Below are positions 35,077-43,863 of a DNA stretch of 64,000 bases, piece by piece. Numbering within the stretch: position 1 is the first letter of the stretch; each line of letters begins with the position of its first letter. The stretch is taken from NCBI RefSeq assembly GCF_019923745.1, contig NZ_JAANOG010000005.1, positions 124,001 through 188,000 of the forward strand, in the 5' to 3' direction. This stretch comes from Aquirufa aurantiipilula (GTDB lineage: Bacteria; Bacteroidota; Bacteroidia; Cytophagales; Spirosomataceae). The position numbers were made by a program, and so were the translations under genes. A model generated the notes under the pieces. It made no database searches. It had not been told where the DNA came from and worked only from the letters and a program-made list of their open reading frames with translations.

Positions 35077-35607
35077 ATGGCAAATTTAACATGGGCATTA
35101 GACCCAACTCACTCGGAAATTCAATTTAAAGTAAAACACTTAATGATCACAAATGTGACAGGTGGATTTACTGATTTCAATGTTAATGCAGAAAGCTCTG
35201 ACGAATCTTTCACTGATGCAAAAATCAGTTTCACAGCCAAAGCGGCAAGCATTACTACTGGAAATGAACAACGTGATGCTCACCTTGCTAGCGCAGACTT
35301 TTTCGAAGCTGATAAATTTGAAAGTATCACTTTTAACTCTACGGGTATCGAAAAGTCAAGCAATGACGAGTTTAACTTGTTGGGAAATTTAACCATCAAA
35401 GATGTGACTAAACCCGTAAAAATTCATGTAGAATTTGGTGGAGTTGCGAAAGATCCTTGGGGAAATTTAAAGGCGGGTTTTACCATCAATACTAAAATTA
35501 ACCGTACTGATTTCGGCTTAAACTGGAATGCGGCTTTAGAAACTGGTGGAGTCTTAGTTAGCGAGGAAATCAAAATCGCTGGTGAAATACAATTAGTAAA
35601 AGCCTAA
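35077..35607 (+). CDS. YceI-family lipid-binding protein
   Basis: A 176-residue lipocalin-like YceI protein. The N-terminal WALDPTHSEIQFKVKHLMI, central NEQRDAHLASADFFEADKF and C-terminal GFTINTKINRTDFGLNWNAALETGG are the family hallmarks. YceI proteins bind isoprenoid chains; many are periplasmic, but no signal peptide is visible here, so this one is probably cytoplasmic. It lies between pirin and a small receiver-like gene, probably in one transcript. Confidence 0.93.
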   Translation: MANLTWALDPTHSEIQFKVKHLMITNVTGGFTDFNVNAESSDESFTDAKISFTAKAASITTGNEQRDAHLASADFFEADKFESITFNSTGIEKSSNDEFNLLGNLTIKDVTKPVKIHVEFGGVAKDPWGNLKAGFTINTKINRTDFGLNWNAALETGGVLVSEEIKIAGEIQLVKA

Positions 35608-35630
35608 GGAGTAATTGTCCTATACTCAAC

Positions 35631-35948
35631 ATGAAAATACAAAATGTCTTAGTAGTAGGAAAGAACGAAGCAATCGTTGAATTGCTGATCAAACTAGTGA
35701 ATAAGTACCCCGAGCTCTTCGCTCTGGGTACTTGTAAACTAGAAGATATTTCGAGTATCTGCCAAATAAGCCCTGTCGACATCTTACTAATCAGTAGTGG
35801 ATTGAGCTTAAATCAGGAAAATGAAGTAAAACAACTAGTTAAACAATTTCATCCAAACTTGAAAACGGTGGAGCATTTCGGGGGAGGTAGTGGCTTACTC
35901 AAAACAGAATTAAACCAAGTTCTAGATCGAGAACTTGGGGGCATTTAA
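35631..35948 (+). CDS. Small receiver-like protein of unknown function
   Basis: A 105-residue protein with an alternating beta/alpha pattern (IQNVLVVGKNEAIVELLIKLV, then VDILLISSGLS) reminiscent of a response-regulator receiver domain. The phosphorylatable Asp pocket is absent: the expected D in the third strand is followed by ILLISSG, and no acidic pair follows strand 1. It begins 24 bases after the YceI stop. The coding sequence contains a strong hairpin at 35703-35733. A true but degenerate receiver or an unrelated Rossmann-like fold are both possible. Confidence 0.6.
   Translation: MKIQNVLVVGKNEAIVELLIKLVNKYPELFALGTCKLEDISSICQISPVDILLISSGLSLNQENEVKQLVKQFHPNLKTVEHFGGGSGLLKTELNQVLDRELGGI
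35703..35733. repeat. Strong hairpin inside the receiver-like gene
   Basis: AAGTACCC and GGGTACTT, then GAGC and GCTC, pair around a 5-base loop with one C/T mismatch: 12 base pairs in 31 bases. It is unusual inside a reading frame, and its cTCTTCg core resembles other palindromes in this window. A dispersed palindromic element captured by the gene is one explanation. Confidence 0.6.
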
Positions 35949-35958
35949 GCTACAAACA

Positions 35959-36339
35959 TCATTCACAAATTTCAATGGAAAGCCCCTTGGCTGGTACCGG
36001 ACTAAAGGCCTTGCATTGCGCACACATTTTATCCTCAGGTAAAGGAGAAATACTGAAATAAAATTCATCTCCCTCCTTGATATTTTCTGGAAAGGAACAA
36101 ATGCTCTTCAATGCAAAAGCCTGAGTATATGTTTTACCACTCATAGGATTCTTCCAAAGCATTTCTACCTGGCTACTATCTACTTGCCCTTCTACCACCT
36201 CAATTACATAATTCATACAAATTCCTTTAAGAGCCAATCTCCCTTTTAGGCAGGTTGTCTTAGACAATTCTTCTCTTTTACAAGAGGATAAAAGGCCCAT
36301 AGCTAGTAAAAGACTCAGAAATTCTACCTTATTTTTCAT
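35959..36339 (-). CDS. Six-cysteine lipoprotein, paralogue 1
   Basis: A 126-residue protein from the ATG at 36339 (a TTG at 36369 would extend into the patatin gene by a further 30 bases). The lipobox is LLSSC near residue 20. The mature part has six conserved cysteines in the order TC, GIC, SIC, MCAQC and EIC, with motifs LALKGICMNYVIEVV, WKNPMSGKTY and FPENIKEGDEF. It shares most of these with the protein at 37303-37671, so the two are paralogues. The start overlaps the patatin stop by 11 bases, implying co-translation. I do not recognise the family; a disulfide-bonded outer-membrane or periplasmic lipoprotein is likely. Confidence 0.72.
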   Translation of the reverse strand: MKNKVEFLSLLLAMGLLSSCKREELSKTTCLKGRLALKGICMNYVIEVVEGQVDSSQVEMLWKNPMSGKTYTQAFALKSICSFPENIKEGDEFYFSISPLPEDKMCAQCKAFSPVPAKGLSIEICE

Positions 36340-37234
36340 GATTATTAATCGTTTTCTCCGATGCAACAATTGCCTTTAAACAAGCCTCTCGACCATATTC
36401 AATCAATTCTTCCGCTCGGTCAAACTCAAATATAGAAGAAATCGATTTAGGTATCTCAATTAATATATCCGGACGGTATTTATCTACCATCATTTCAGTT
36501 ACCCTATCCTGCGTCATCTCATATGAGTAAAATAAAATATCACTCAGCGATTTTGTACTTGCCAAGGTGGACAAATCTGTAGGAGCTGGACTAGGCCAGT
36601 TTTTACCTAGCCATTCTTTGATTCCTTTCAAAAGGGCTAAATCCTCTGATTCATTTTTTTCTGGTAACACGAAAAAGGGAGCATCTCCATTCAAATCAAC
36701 CGCAACAATCATTTCTCCCGCTTGCCTGTTCACTACATTCAAAGGAAGAGGATTCAGTACTCCTCCATCCACCAACACATGCTCACCATCGATAACAGGG
36801 GTGAAAATGCCAGGAATTGCAATGGATGCTCGAAGTGCTCGGTACAAATCCCCCGACTGAAACCAGACTTCTTTTTTGGTATGCATATCTGCCGCAACGG
36901 CCGTAAAAGGAATACGAAAATCTTCGATTTGAGGAACATTGATAAACTGAGATAATACGTCAAAAATTCGTTCCCCTTTGACAAAACCATGCTTGCCTAA
37001 GGTAAAATCCAACAAACTAAATACCTTGGATTTCGTTAATCCCAAAGCCCATTTTTTATAAGCCTCATGAAAACCTGCTGCATAAATACCTCCCACCACA
37101 GCACCCATGGAGCAGCCTGTTACACTGATAATCTCAAAATTATGCTCCTCTAGTACATCAATGACTCCCATATGCGCAAAGCCTCTTGCCCCTCCGCTTC
37201 CTAAAACCAGATGTACTTTTTTCTTTAAACTCAT
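36329..37234 (-). CDS. Patatin-like phospholipase
   Basis: A 301-residue protein started at the ATG at 37234 (the upstream TTG at 37243 is less likely). The oxyanion motif is GSGGARG (12-18), nucleophile Ser42 is in GCSMG, and Asp156 is in DGG, the complete Ser-Asp dyad of RssA/patatin lipases. There is no signal peptide or POTRA/barrel part, so it acts in the cytoplasm or at the inner face of the membrane on phospholipid acyl esters. It is placed between two paralogous six-cysteine lipoprotein genes, overlapping one and divergent from the other. Confidence 0.92.
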   Translation of the reverse strand: MSLKKKVHLVLGSGGARGFAHMGVIDVLEEHNFEIISVTGCSMGAVVGGIYAAGFHEAYKKWALGLTKSKVFSLLDFTLGKHGFVKGERIFDVLSQFINVPQIEDFRIPFTAVAADMHTKKEVWFQSGDLYRALRASIAIPGIFTPVIDGEHVLVDGGVLNPLPLNVVNRQAGEMIVAVDLNGDAPFFVLPEKNESEDLALLKGIKEWLGKNWPSPAPTDLSTLASTKSLSDILFYSYEMTQDRVTEMMVDKYRPDILIEIPKSISSIFEFDRAEELIEYGREACLKAIVASEKTINNHEK

Positions 37235-37302
37235 GGAAAACAATTTTCTACTGAATACAATAAATGCCTAATGAAAAACGTAATTTATTAGCCATTAAAA
37301 CG

Positions 37303-37671
37303 ATGAAACATTACGCAATATTACTCTTATTTCCTTTACTCATGCACTGCAAAAGTGCTGAAAATATCAGTCCAACCTGTTACAAGGGGAAACTCGTGTT
37401 GCAAGGAATTTGCATGAATTATGTAATTGAAGCGGTCAATAAAGACATGGATACCTCACAGGTGGCCCTTGAATGGAAAAATCCTGCTTCAGGTAAAAGC
37501 TATCAACACGTTTTTGCCTTAGCCAGTACCTGCACTTTTCCTTCCAATATCAAAGAGGGCGATAGCTTTTCCTTTAAAATCATCCAGCCGCCTAAAGAAA
37601 ATACCTGTGCTCAATGCCTGGCTTATAGTCCCACTCCAAGCAAAAAACTCTTCATTGAAGTATGCCCTTAA
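37303..37671 (+). CDS. Six-cysteine lipoprotein, paralogue 2
   Basis: A 122-residue protein from the ATG at 37303, which places the signal peptide (HYAILLLFPLLMHC) at the N-terminus with the lipid cysteine near residue 16. Six further cysteines and the motifs LVLQGICMNYVIEAV, WKNPASGKSY, FPSNIKEGDSF and CAQCLAYSPTPSKK match the protein at 35959-36339. It is transcribed divergently from patatin. The pairing of two copies around one lipase suggests an envelope function, possibly linked to lipid handling, but this is unproven. Confidence 0.72.
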   Translation: MKHYAILLLFPLLMHCKSAENISPTCYKGKLVLQGICMNYVIEAVNKDMDTSQVALEWKNPASGKSYQHVFALASTCTFPSNIKEGDSFSFKIIQPPKENTCAQCLAYSPTPSKKLFIEVCP

Positions 37672-37678
37672 TCGAACT

Positions 37679-39466
37679 TTAGGCCATATTTCTTTCCAAG
37701 CTCGGAATAACCAAAGCCTCAATACGGCTTTCCATTTGTTTCAAATCGGGTAGCATATCATTCCAATTGGGAAAAGGTAAAGATTTGTAATATTCCACTC
37801 CTGCCAATAAATTTTGCTTGAATGTCTTCAAATACCGCTCTTGCTTCACATTAATGTTTTCTACACTTTCAGCCAGTTCATTTTTAAGGTAATCAACATA
37901 TAAGCCCAGTTCCTTAACAAATAAATTGGGTCGATTATTCGTATTCAAAATATTGATACGTCCATAAATATGATCCACCATTTCTTTCAAGGAATATACT
38001 CCCGAGAAATAAGCCAAATTGGGGCCAGGACAAATTGCAATGGAATTCAAATGGTGCTTGGGTTTGATTCCATGATTTTTTAATACCGAAGTACCCAAGC
38101 CAGTACACAAACAAGCTTTTTCTGTAATCTTATCAAATAGAGTGCGAAACTCATTTTTAGGTAAATTCTGAGCCTCTAGCTCTTTGATTTTGGCATGTTG
38201 ATACTGACGAGAAGCCGTGCAAATCGGTTTTTCTGTGAATTCGGTATTGGTAGACAAATACTCCAAATTACATGGACTACCCGGCCTTCCCTTTTCGATT
38301 CTTTCTAAGCGCTGTTTTTCAGAGCTACTCTTTCTGAAATTATTAAACGGAACTCCCAATGGCGATGCATGACTCATATAATAATCAGACTCTTCTGCTG
38401 TAGCTAGGGCATTTAATGTGGCCTCATCCACATTGGTGGCTTCAGGAACCAACAAAAAAGGACTTCCCCAACCTGTTCCTTGGGTTTGATAATGATCTAA
38501 TAAAAACTCATTCTCTTCACTTGTGCCAATTCCTCCTTGGACTGTAATCCGCATTTCAGGTATTTCGCTATAATTTATCCCTCCTTTTTCAGTCAAAACT
38601 TTTTGACACATATCAAAAAGTTCCTGCTTCATATCATTTCTACTACTTTTAAATTCTTCCAAAATGGGACCCAATAATAAACCATCCGTAGCAAAGGCAT
38701 GGCCTCCGCAGTTTAATCCTGACTCAATTCGAAATTCAGAAATCCAAAGTCCTTTTTTTGCCAATAATTTTCCTTGGGTCAAAGCACTTCTAAAATCACT
38801 CACTTTTAAAATGATTTGCTTCTTTAATGCTCCTTGGGCATTGGGGAAGAAATCTTCAAATTGCTCAATATAACTATACAACAAAGGATTATACCCCGCT
38901 GAAAAAATAACAGATGATTGTAGATTACTCATTGCATATCCCCGAAGTGCTGACAAAGCATCAGCAAATTCCTTTTCCAATGCTTCTCCGTCTTTGCTAT
39001 AATTAGTCTTATTTACTTTTGACATGATATTCACGTCAATAGAACCTGGAATAATGCTTTCTCTTAAGTAATTTTCTACCGATTCATCTTTTGTCAAAAG
39101 CCAGGAAAGATAAGTTTGTTTCAATAGAGAAGTTTCAGGTAATAGCTCAAAATAGCGGTATAAATCTGTACCCGCTTCCCAGGATTGGTGGCGCATAGAT
39201 TCCATCTTTTCATTGACCAAATCATTCACCAAATTCAAATAGGCTTGAATACGCTTGGCACGGTAATCTGCTTCTGTTTTCAAAATTGGACTAAACTCCC
39301 TGCCATTGGCTTTGGCATGTACTTCTCTCATTTCCTCCACAAGATGATCATCCATGATGGAAATAACAGAAGAAATTCCTAAATGAGCCACTTTGATAGG
39401 AGTATCGATGGTAAAGCCTAATCCCATGACGGGGATATGGAATGAATGTGCGAGCTTTTTAGACAT
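37679..39466 (-). CDS. Large conserved protein of unknown function, possibly TIM-barrel flavin-binding
   Basis: A 595-residue soluble protein without signal peptide. The N-terminal strand pattern HIPVMGLGFTIDTPIKVAHLG and the central MRITVQGGIGTSEENEFL with GTGWGSPFLLVPEATNVD resemble nitronate-monooxygenase/IMPDH-like TIM barrels in shape. A C-terminal third has several cysteines (PCNLEY, ICTASRQ, KACLCTGLG, AICPGP) that could bind metal or an iron-sulfur cluster. I cannot assign a reaction. It is separated by 131 bases from the LOG-family gene upstream and convergent with the lipoprotein gene (7-base gap). Confidence 0.6.
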   Translation of the reverse strand: MSKKLAHSFHIPVMGLGFTIDTPIKVAHLGISSVISIMDDHLVEEMREVHAKANGREFSPILKTEADYRAKRIQAYLNLVNDLVNEKMESMRHQSWEAGTDLYRYFELLPETSLLKQTYLSWLLTKDESVENYLRESIIPGSIDVNIMSKVNKTNYSKDGEALEKEFADALSALRGYAMSNLQSSVIFSAGYNPLLYSYIEQFEDFFPNAQGALKKQIILKVSDFRSALTQGKLLAKKGLWISEFRIESGLNCGGHAFATDGLLLGPILEEFKSSRNDMKQELFDMCQKVLTEKGGINYSEIPEMRITVQGGIGTSEENEFLLDHYQTQGTGWGSPFLLVPEATNVDEATLNALATAEESDYYMSHASPLGVPFNNFRKSSSEKQRLERIEKGRPGSPCNLEYLSTNTEFTEKPICTASRQYQHAKIKELEAQNLPKNEFRTLFDKITEKACLCTGLGTSVLKNHGIKPKHHLNSIAICPGPNLAYFSGVYSLKEMVDHIYGRINILNTNNRPNLFVKELGLYVDYLKNELAESVENINVKQERYLKTFKQNLLAGVEYYKSLPFPNWNDMLPDLKQMESRIEALVIPSLERNMA

Positions 39467-39597
39467 AATCTAATGTTGTTTGTCGCAAAGTTCCGCCCTC
39501 ATTCACCAAATAACTATGACCTTCGTCAGGTATGCTAACTAATTAAATGCCACTATAATAAGCATTTACCCCTAAATCACAGCTTTATACCTAAGAG

Positions 39598-40332
39598 TTA
39601 GCGTTTTTTGTAAATCCTTTTCTCTCCCAAAATCCACAAAGGCTTATTTGGATTTTCCCGAGATGGGACTCGTTTTTCTGATTTGGTTTGAATGTGCTGG
39701 AGGGCCATCTGAATGTCATCTGTAAACAAGATATAATCAAAATCATTTGGACCAACCGTCTGCTCATTGACCAAAGACTCAAAATAAGCCATCAGTTTTT
39801 CATGGTATTCTAAACCCATGACCACAACAGGAAAGTGATTAATTTTACCTGTTTGAATCAAAGTAATCACTTCAAAAAATTCATCCAAAGTACCCAAACC
39901 TCCTGGCATCACCACAAAGCCCGAAGAGTATTTACGCAACAATTCTTTTCTGACTGAAAAATACCGAATGGTCACAAATTTATCCAGATAGGGATTGGCG
40001 TGTTGTTCAAAAGGTAATTCTATATTGCAACCTAAAGATACTCCTCCCGCCAAAGTAGCGCCTTTATTGGCCGCTTCCATAATACCGGGTCCTCCTCCAG
40101 TCATGATGGCAAAGCCCAACTTGGAAAGCTCACCAGCCAGTTTCTCTGTTGTTTGATAATAAGAATGTTCTGAATCAAATCGGGCTGAACCAAAAATGGT
40201 AATACATGGCCCTATGAAGTGAAGGTTACGAAAACCTTTGATGTATTGAAATAGTACTTCAATGGAAAAAATCAGCTCTTTCCATCGGGCCCGTGGCCCT
40301 TTTAAAAAATCAAATTCATTTGTCCATTTCAT
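39598..40332 (-). CDS. LOG-family (TIGR00730) nucleotide 5'-monophosphate phosphoribohydrolase-like protein
   Basis: A 244-residue Rossmann-fold protein. It has GGGPGIMEAANKGA starting at residue 79 and PGGLGTLDE starting at 143, the two signatures of the LOG family. Members cleave AMP or related nucleotides to base and ribose 5-phosphate; in bacteria some relate to the nucleotide-salvage enzyme PpnN. The length fits the longer bacterial type. Cytoplasmic. No operon partner is certain; the next gene on this strand starts 131 bases on. Confidence 0.9.
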   Translation of the reverse strand: MKWTNEFDFLKGPRARWKELIFSIEVLFQYIKGFRNLHFIGPCITIFGSARFDSEHSYYQTTEKLAGELSKLGFAIMTGGGPGIMEAANKGATLAGGVSLGCNIELPFEQHANPYLDKFVTIRYFSVRKELLRKYSSGFVVMPGGLGTLDEFFEVITLIQTGKINHFPVVVMGLEYHEKLMAYFESLVNEQTVGPNDFDYILFTDDIQMALQHIQTKSEKRVPSRENPNKPLWILGEKRIYKKR

Positions 40333-40541
40333 AGTAAATCCCTTGTATTCAGAAGAAACGAATTTACATGTTTAATTAGTAGGGCCAAATCTTTTCTATT
40401 TTTCCTGACCAAATTCAGTATATAAGGAGTGATTAACCAATTTTTCTAAAAACTCATTCCAAGCTCATATGTTAGGATATAAATTGAATTAGTTTTGACT
40501 ATCTTTTGGTACCTTATTACCCCTCACAGCTCTTAACCTTT

Positions 40542-42971
40542 ATGAAAACTTTCTTGTTCATCGTTCTTTTGACAGTCATTCGTCTTTCCACAGCGTTTAG
40601 CCAAGGCAAGACAATTTCAGGTCAATTGATTGATCAACAAAGTCGTCAAAAGATTGAATTTGCCAACGTCAGCTTGTGGAAAAAAGATTCAACCGTATGG
40701 AAAGGCACACTAAGTGATACTCTTGGTAAATTTGTTTTTACTGAGGTTCCAGCAAACATTACTTACCTAAAATTCCAAGCTTTATCCTATAAAACCAAGA
40801 CGATATCCTTGGGGGATTTTGCACAAAGTGCATCCAACGAAGTCCTGTTAAGTCCTGAAAACAAGACCTTGAATGAGGTAGTGGTGACAGGAGAAAAAGC
40901 CGTGGCAAGCCTGCAAATGGATAAGCAAACTTTCCAGACGAAGCAATTCCAAAATGCTGCCAATGGTACAGGAATGGATCTCATGCAACGGCTACCGGCC
41001 GTTACTGTCAATACAGAAGGGGAAATTGCCTTAAGAGGAAGTACCGGATTCATACTTTTAGTAGACGGTAAACCATCCACTCGAACTCCTGCTGATATTT
41101 TAGCCCAAATACCTGCTAATATTATTGAGAGTATTGAGCTTATTACAAGTCCCTCGGCTAAATATGATGCGGATGGTAAAGCAGGCATGATCAACATCAT
41201 TACCAAGAAGAATACCCGGATTGGAACGGCTTGGTCAGGAAATATCATGAATGGAGGTACTTTACCTCTACGATTTGGTAGTGATGTGCAGTGGACATTT
41301 ACCGACAAAAAATGGAGTGTTTTTGCTGCCGCAGACTACCGCAGATATGATATCGATGGTTTTCGGGTAGGAGAAATTAGAACTAAATTTCAAGACACAC
41401 TAAGTTACATGCCCTCCCAAGGTGTTCGAAACTACATGGATTTCCAATACTCTCTGCGCGCTGGAGGTACTTTTCAAGCTAGTTCGGCAGATCAATGGAA
41501 TTGGTCCGCTTATATTGGTGAAAAACAAACAGACCGCACCGCTAACCTGCATTACCAAGACTATATCGTAACCAAGGCAGGGAATGACTTATTTTCTCCC
41601 TTTAGTGTATCTCAAAATCCATACAGGCAATTTTTTAACCAAAACTTATTTGTGCGTTCGGGTAAATTTCAAACCTACAACATCGATTATTCTCATACTT
41701 ATGCCAATCAGGCAAAGCTGAGTCTTTTAGGTCTATATGAATTCTCTAAACTGGGTGGTCCATTAAACAATTACGATAGCTATGAAGGAAGCAATAAACT
41801 TTTGCTTTGGGAAAGATCTACAGAGACTAGCCCTTTGAGTGCATGGAGATTTCAATTGGATTATAGCCTTCCACTTCGTAATAAAAACAAGTTGGAATTT
41901 GGGTACCATTGGAGGCATATTAATCACCGTGGGGATTTCCTATTTGAACGATATTCCGCTGGATCGAGTACATGGGTCTCTGATCCAAATTATACAGACA
42001 ACATGGAATTAGTTCAAAGTATCCATGCTCCTTATATTCAATTAAACGGCAGTAACAATCAATTTTCATATGCTGTAGGATTACGTACCGAATGGATGGA
42101 CCGCACATTAACACATGCGGGGGAACCTGGAAAAGTCTATTCGCTTAATCAAATTTACCTATTCCCATCCTTGCAAGGTATTTGGAAATTAGATGCTGAG
42201 AAGACTTTACGAATTGGTTATAGTAGAAGAATAGAAAGGCCCACCAGCAAACTCATGTCACCCTTTAAAAATCACCGACATGCCGAAACGGTAGAGACTG
42301 GTGATCCTAACCTATTGCCTGAGATTGCGAATGTATTGGAAATTGGCTTAAGTAAAGGATTTGATCATATTTCATTTACTGCTACTGCATATGTGAACTT
42401 CCTTCAAGATAAAGTCTTCCGAGTAAACGAAATTTATAGTAGGACCATTTTGGGTAGGACTTATACCAATGCCGGAAATTCACAATCCACGGGTGTGGAA
42501 TTTTTGACTGAAATAAGGCCAAGTAAGATTTGGAAAATCTACCTTTCAGGAAACCTTTATCAATTTGATGTTCAGGGTAGTTTTAGAGGCATAGAAACGA
42601 AACAAAGTAGTTTTAATTACAATGTCAATGGAAATACCAACCTAGATCTAAGTCCGAAACTTCGGTTTGTTTGGGATTTTACTTATTTATCCAAATCTGT
42701 CACTACGCAAGGCTATGACTCTGACTTATTACTTTCCAATGTCAGCTTAAAATATAGTCTCTGGGGAAATAAGGCCAATGTGAATTTACAATGCCTCAAT
42801 GTGTTCAATACCAATATTCAAACGATAGTTACACAAACACCTAGTTTTTACAGCAGTACAGATTACCGTAAATGGGACCGAGTAATCCAATTAAGTTTTG
42901 GTTTCCGAATCAATGATCGAGGACAAAAAACAAAATCGACCAAAACGGAATACGGCGAAAAAGAATTCTAA
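40542..42971 (+). CDS. TonB-dependent receptor-like outer-membrane barrel
   Basis: An 809-residue protein from the ATG at 40542 (a TTG at 40506 adds 12 residues before the signal peptide). A signal peptide (ends TAFSQ) is followed by a carboxypeptidase-regulatory-like domain (about 20-100), a plug region (LNEVVVTGEKAVASL; MQRLPAVTVNTEGEIALRGS; LVDGKPS) and an OMP_b-brl_3 type barrel. This family is smaller than SusC and often transports peptides, metals or siderophores. No SusD partner is present, so the ligand is probably not a glycan. It shares a bidirectional terminator with the convergent isomerase-like gene. Confidence 0.9.
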   Translation: MKTFLFIVLLTVIRLSTAFSQGKTISGQLIDQQSRQKIEFANVSLWKKDSTVWKGTLSDTLGKFVFTEVPANITYLKFQALSYKTKTISLGDFAQSASNEVLLSPENKTLNEVVVTGEKAVASLQMDKQTFQTKQFQNAANGTGMDLMQRLPAVTVNTEGEIALRGSTGFILLVDGKPSTRTPADILAQIPANIIESIELITSPSAKYDADGKAGMINIITKKNTRIGTAWSGNIMNGGTLPLRFGSDVQWTFTDKKWSVFAAADYRRYDIDGFRVGEIRTKFQDTLSYMPSQGVRNYMDFQYSLRAGGTFQASSADQWNWSAYIGEKQTDRTANLHYQDYIVTKAGNDLFSPFSVSQNPYRQFFNQNLFVRSGKFQTYNIDYSHTYANQAKLSLLGLYEFSKLGGPLNNYDSYEGSNKLLLWERSTETSPLSAWRFQLDYSLPLRNKNKLEFGYHWRHINHRGDFLFERYSAGSSTWVSDPNYTDNMELVQSIHAPYIQLNGSNNQFSYAVGLRTEWMDRTLTHAGEPGKVYSLNQIYLFPSLQGIWKLDAEKTLRIGYSRRIERPTSKLMSPFKNHRHAETVETGDPNLLPEIANVLEIGLSKGFDHISFTATAYVNFLQDKVFRVNEIYSRTILGRTYTNAGNSQSTGVEFLTEIRPSKIWKIYLSGNLYQFDVQGSFRGIETKQSSFNYNVNGNTNLDLSPKLRFVWDFTYLSKSVTTQGYDSDLLLSNVSLKYSLWGNKANVNLQCLNVFNTNIQTIVTQTPSFYSSTDYRKWDRVIQLSFGFRINDRGQKTKSTKTEYGEKEF

Positions 42972-42974
42972 AAA

Positions 42975-42999
42975 AAGAGCCCCTAATTTTGGGGCTCTT
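42975..42999. terminator. Bidirectional terminator between convergent genes
   Basis: AAGAGCCCC pairs with GGGGCTCTT around a 7-base loop, 4 bases after the receptor stop and 4 bases before the isomerase-like stop. A tracts lie on the left side, so it serves best on the minus strand but can act both ways. Confidence 0.85.
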
Positions 43000-43002
43000 G
43001 CA

Positions 43003-43851
43003 TTATAACGCTTTTAAGTACTGAATACTTAATGGCACATTGACCAGCTCATTGTCGCTTTCGTCTTCAATGAAACAATGTTCCACTCCTGCTTTTTTAC
43101 CTAATTGAATGATTTTTTTCCAGTTGCCTTGTCCTGTTCCTACAGGTACATCATTGATAGCAGGGGTATGTCCCGTTAAATCTCCCACCACTCCTTTGCG
43201 CAAATCTTTTACGTGCATCAATTTCCAACGGCCTGGATATTTTTTCAATAATTTAACTGGCATTTTCTCTCCCCCACCATGTAAAGTCCATAGTACATCC
43301 ATCTCAAAAGACACATATGCTGGATCTGTCTTTTGAATGATGTAATCCAATAAAGTTCCTTTCTCAAATGGATGAAACTCATAACCATGGTCATGATAAC
43401 ACAGAGTAATACCATTTTCCTTCAGAACCTTTCCCGCTTGGTTAAATACATTCACCGCTTTTTGAGCATCTTCCAAGGTGAAATCATTTCCTTTGTGAGG
43501 AATCCAAGCACACATCACAAATTTAGCTCCTAACACTTTTGCCTTTTGAACTACAGCCATGGGATCCTTCTCCAATTCTCCAAAATCAGCACCCGTAGAT
43601 GGAATGGAAATACCTCGAGCATCACATTGTTGTTTAAACTCTTGCAATGTCATTCCTTTGGCACCACCTCCTTCAAGTTCCGTAAAACCCATCCCTTTGA
43701 TAACATCTAGTGTTTTAAGTGGGTCCTGTGGAAATTGTTTTCTAAATGTATAAGCCTGCACTCCTAAAGGATAGGTGTAAACTTTTTGGGCATAAGCTCC
43801 AAAACTGAGGGCAATCCCCAAAAGGGCAATCATCAATCGATTCTTTTTCAT
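43003..43851 (-). CDS. Exported TIM-barrel sugar isomerase/epimerase-like protein, copy 1
   Basis: A 282-residue AP-endonuclease-2/xylose-isomerase-like TIM barrel with signal peptide (1-21, ending GAYAQ). Metal-site features are CYHDHGYEFHPF, FEMDVLWT, LMHVKDL and FIEDES. Such proteins next to a GMC oxidoreductase and a gluconate-dehydrogenase small subunit are associated in other Bacteroidota with 3-keto-sugar chemistry (cleavage of oxidised glycosides). It begins 12 bases after the GMC stop, so it is the distal gene of that operon. Substrate unknown. Related to the second isomerase-like gene at 46177. Confidence 0.85.
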   Translation of the reverse strand: MKKNRLMIALLGIALSFGAYAQKVYTYPLGVQAYTFRKQFPQDPLKTLDVIKGMGFTELEGGGAKGMTLQEFKQQCDARGISIPSTGADFGELEKDPMAVVQKAKVLGAKFVMCAWIPHKGNDFTLEDAQKAVNVFNQAGKVLKENGITLCYHDHGYEFHPFEKGTLLDYIIQKTDPAYVSFEMDVLWTLHGGGEKMPVKLLKKYPGRWKLMHVKDLRKGVVGDLTGHTPAINDVPVGTGQGNWKKIIQLGKKAGVEHCFIEDESDNELVNVPLSIQYLKAL

Positions 43852-43863
43852 GTGTATTTTGTT

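Noticed and set aside
40787-41308. 173-codon minus-strand frame inside the TonB-dependent receptor gene
   Set aside because: It overlaps the conserved plug region of the receptor and its translation shows no recognisable domain; it is an antisense shadow.
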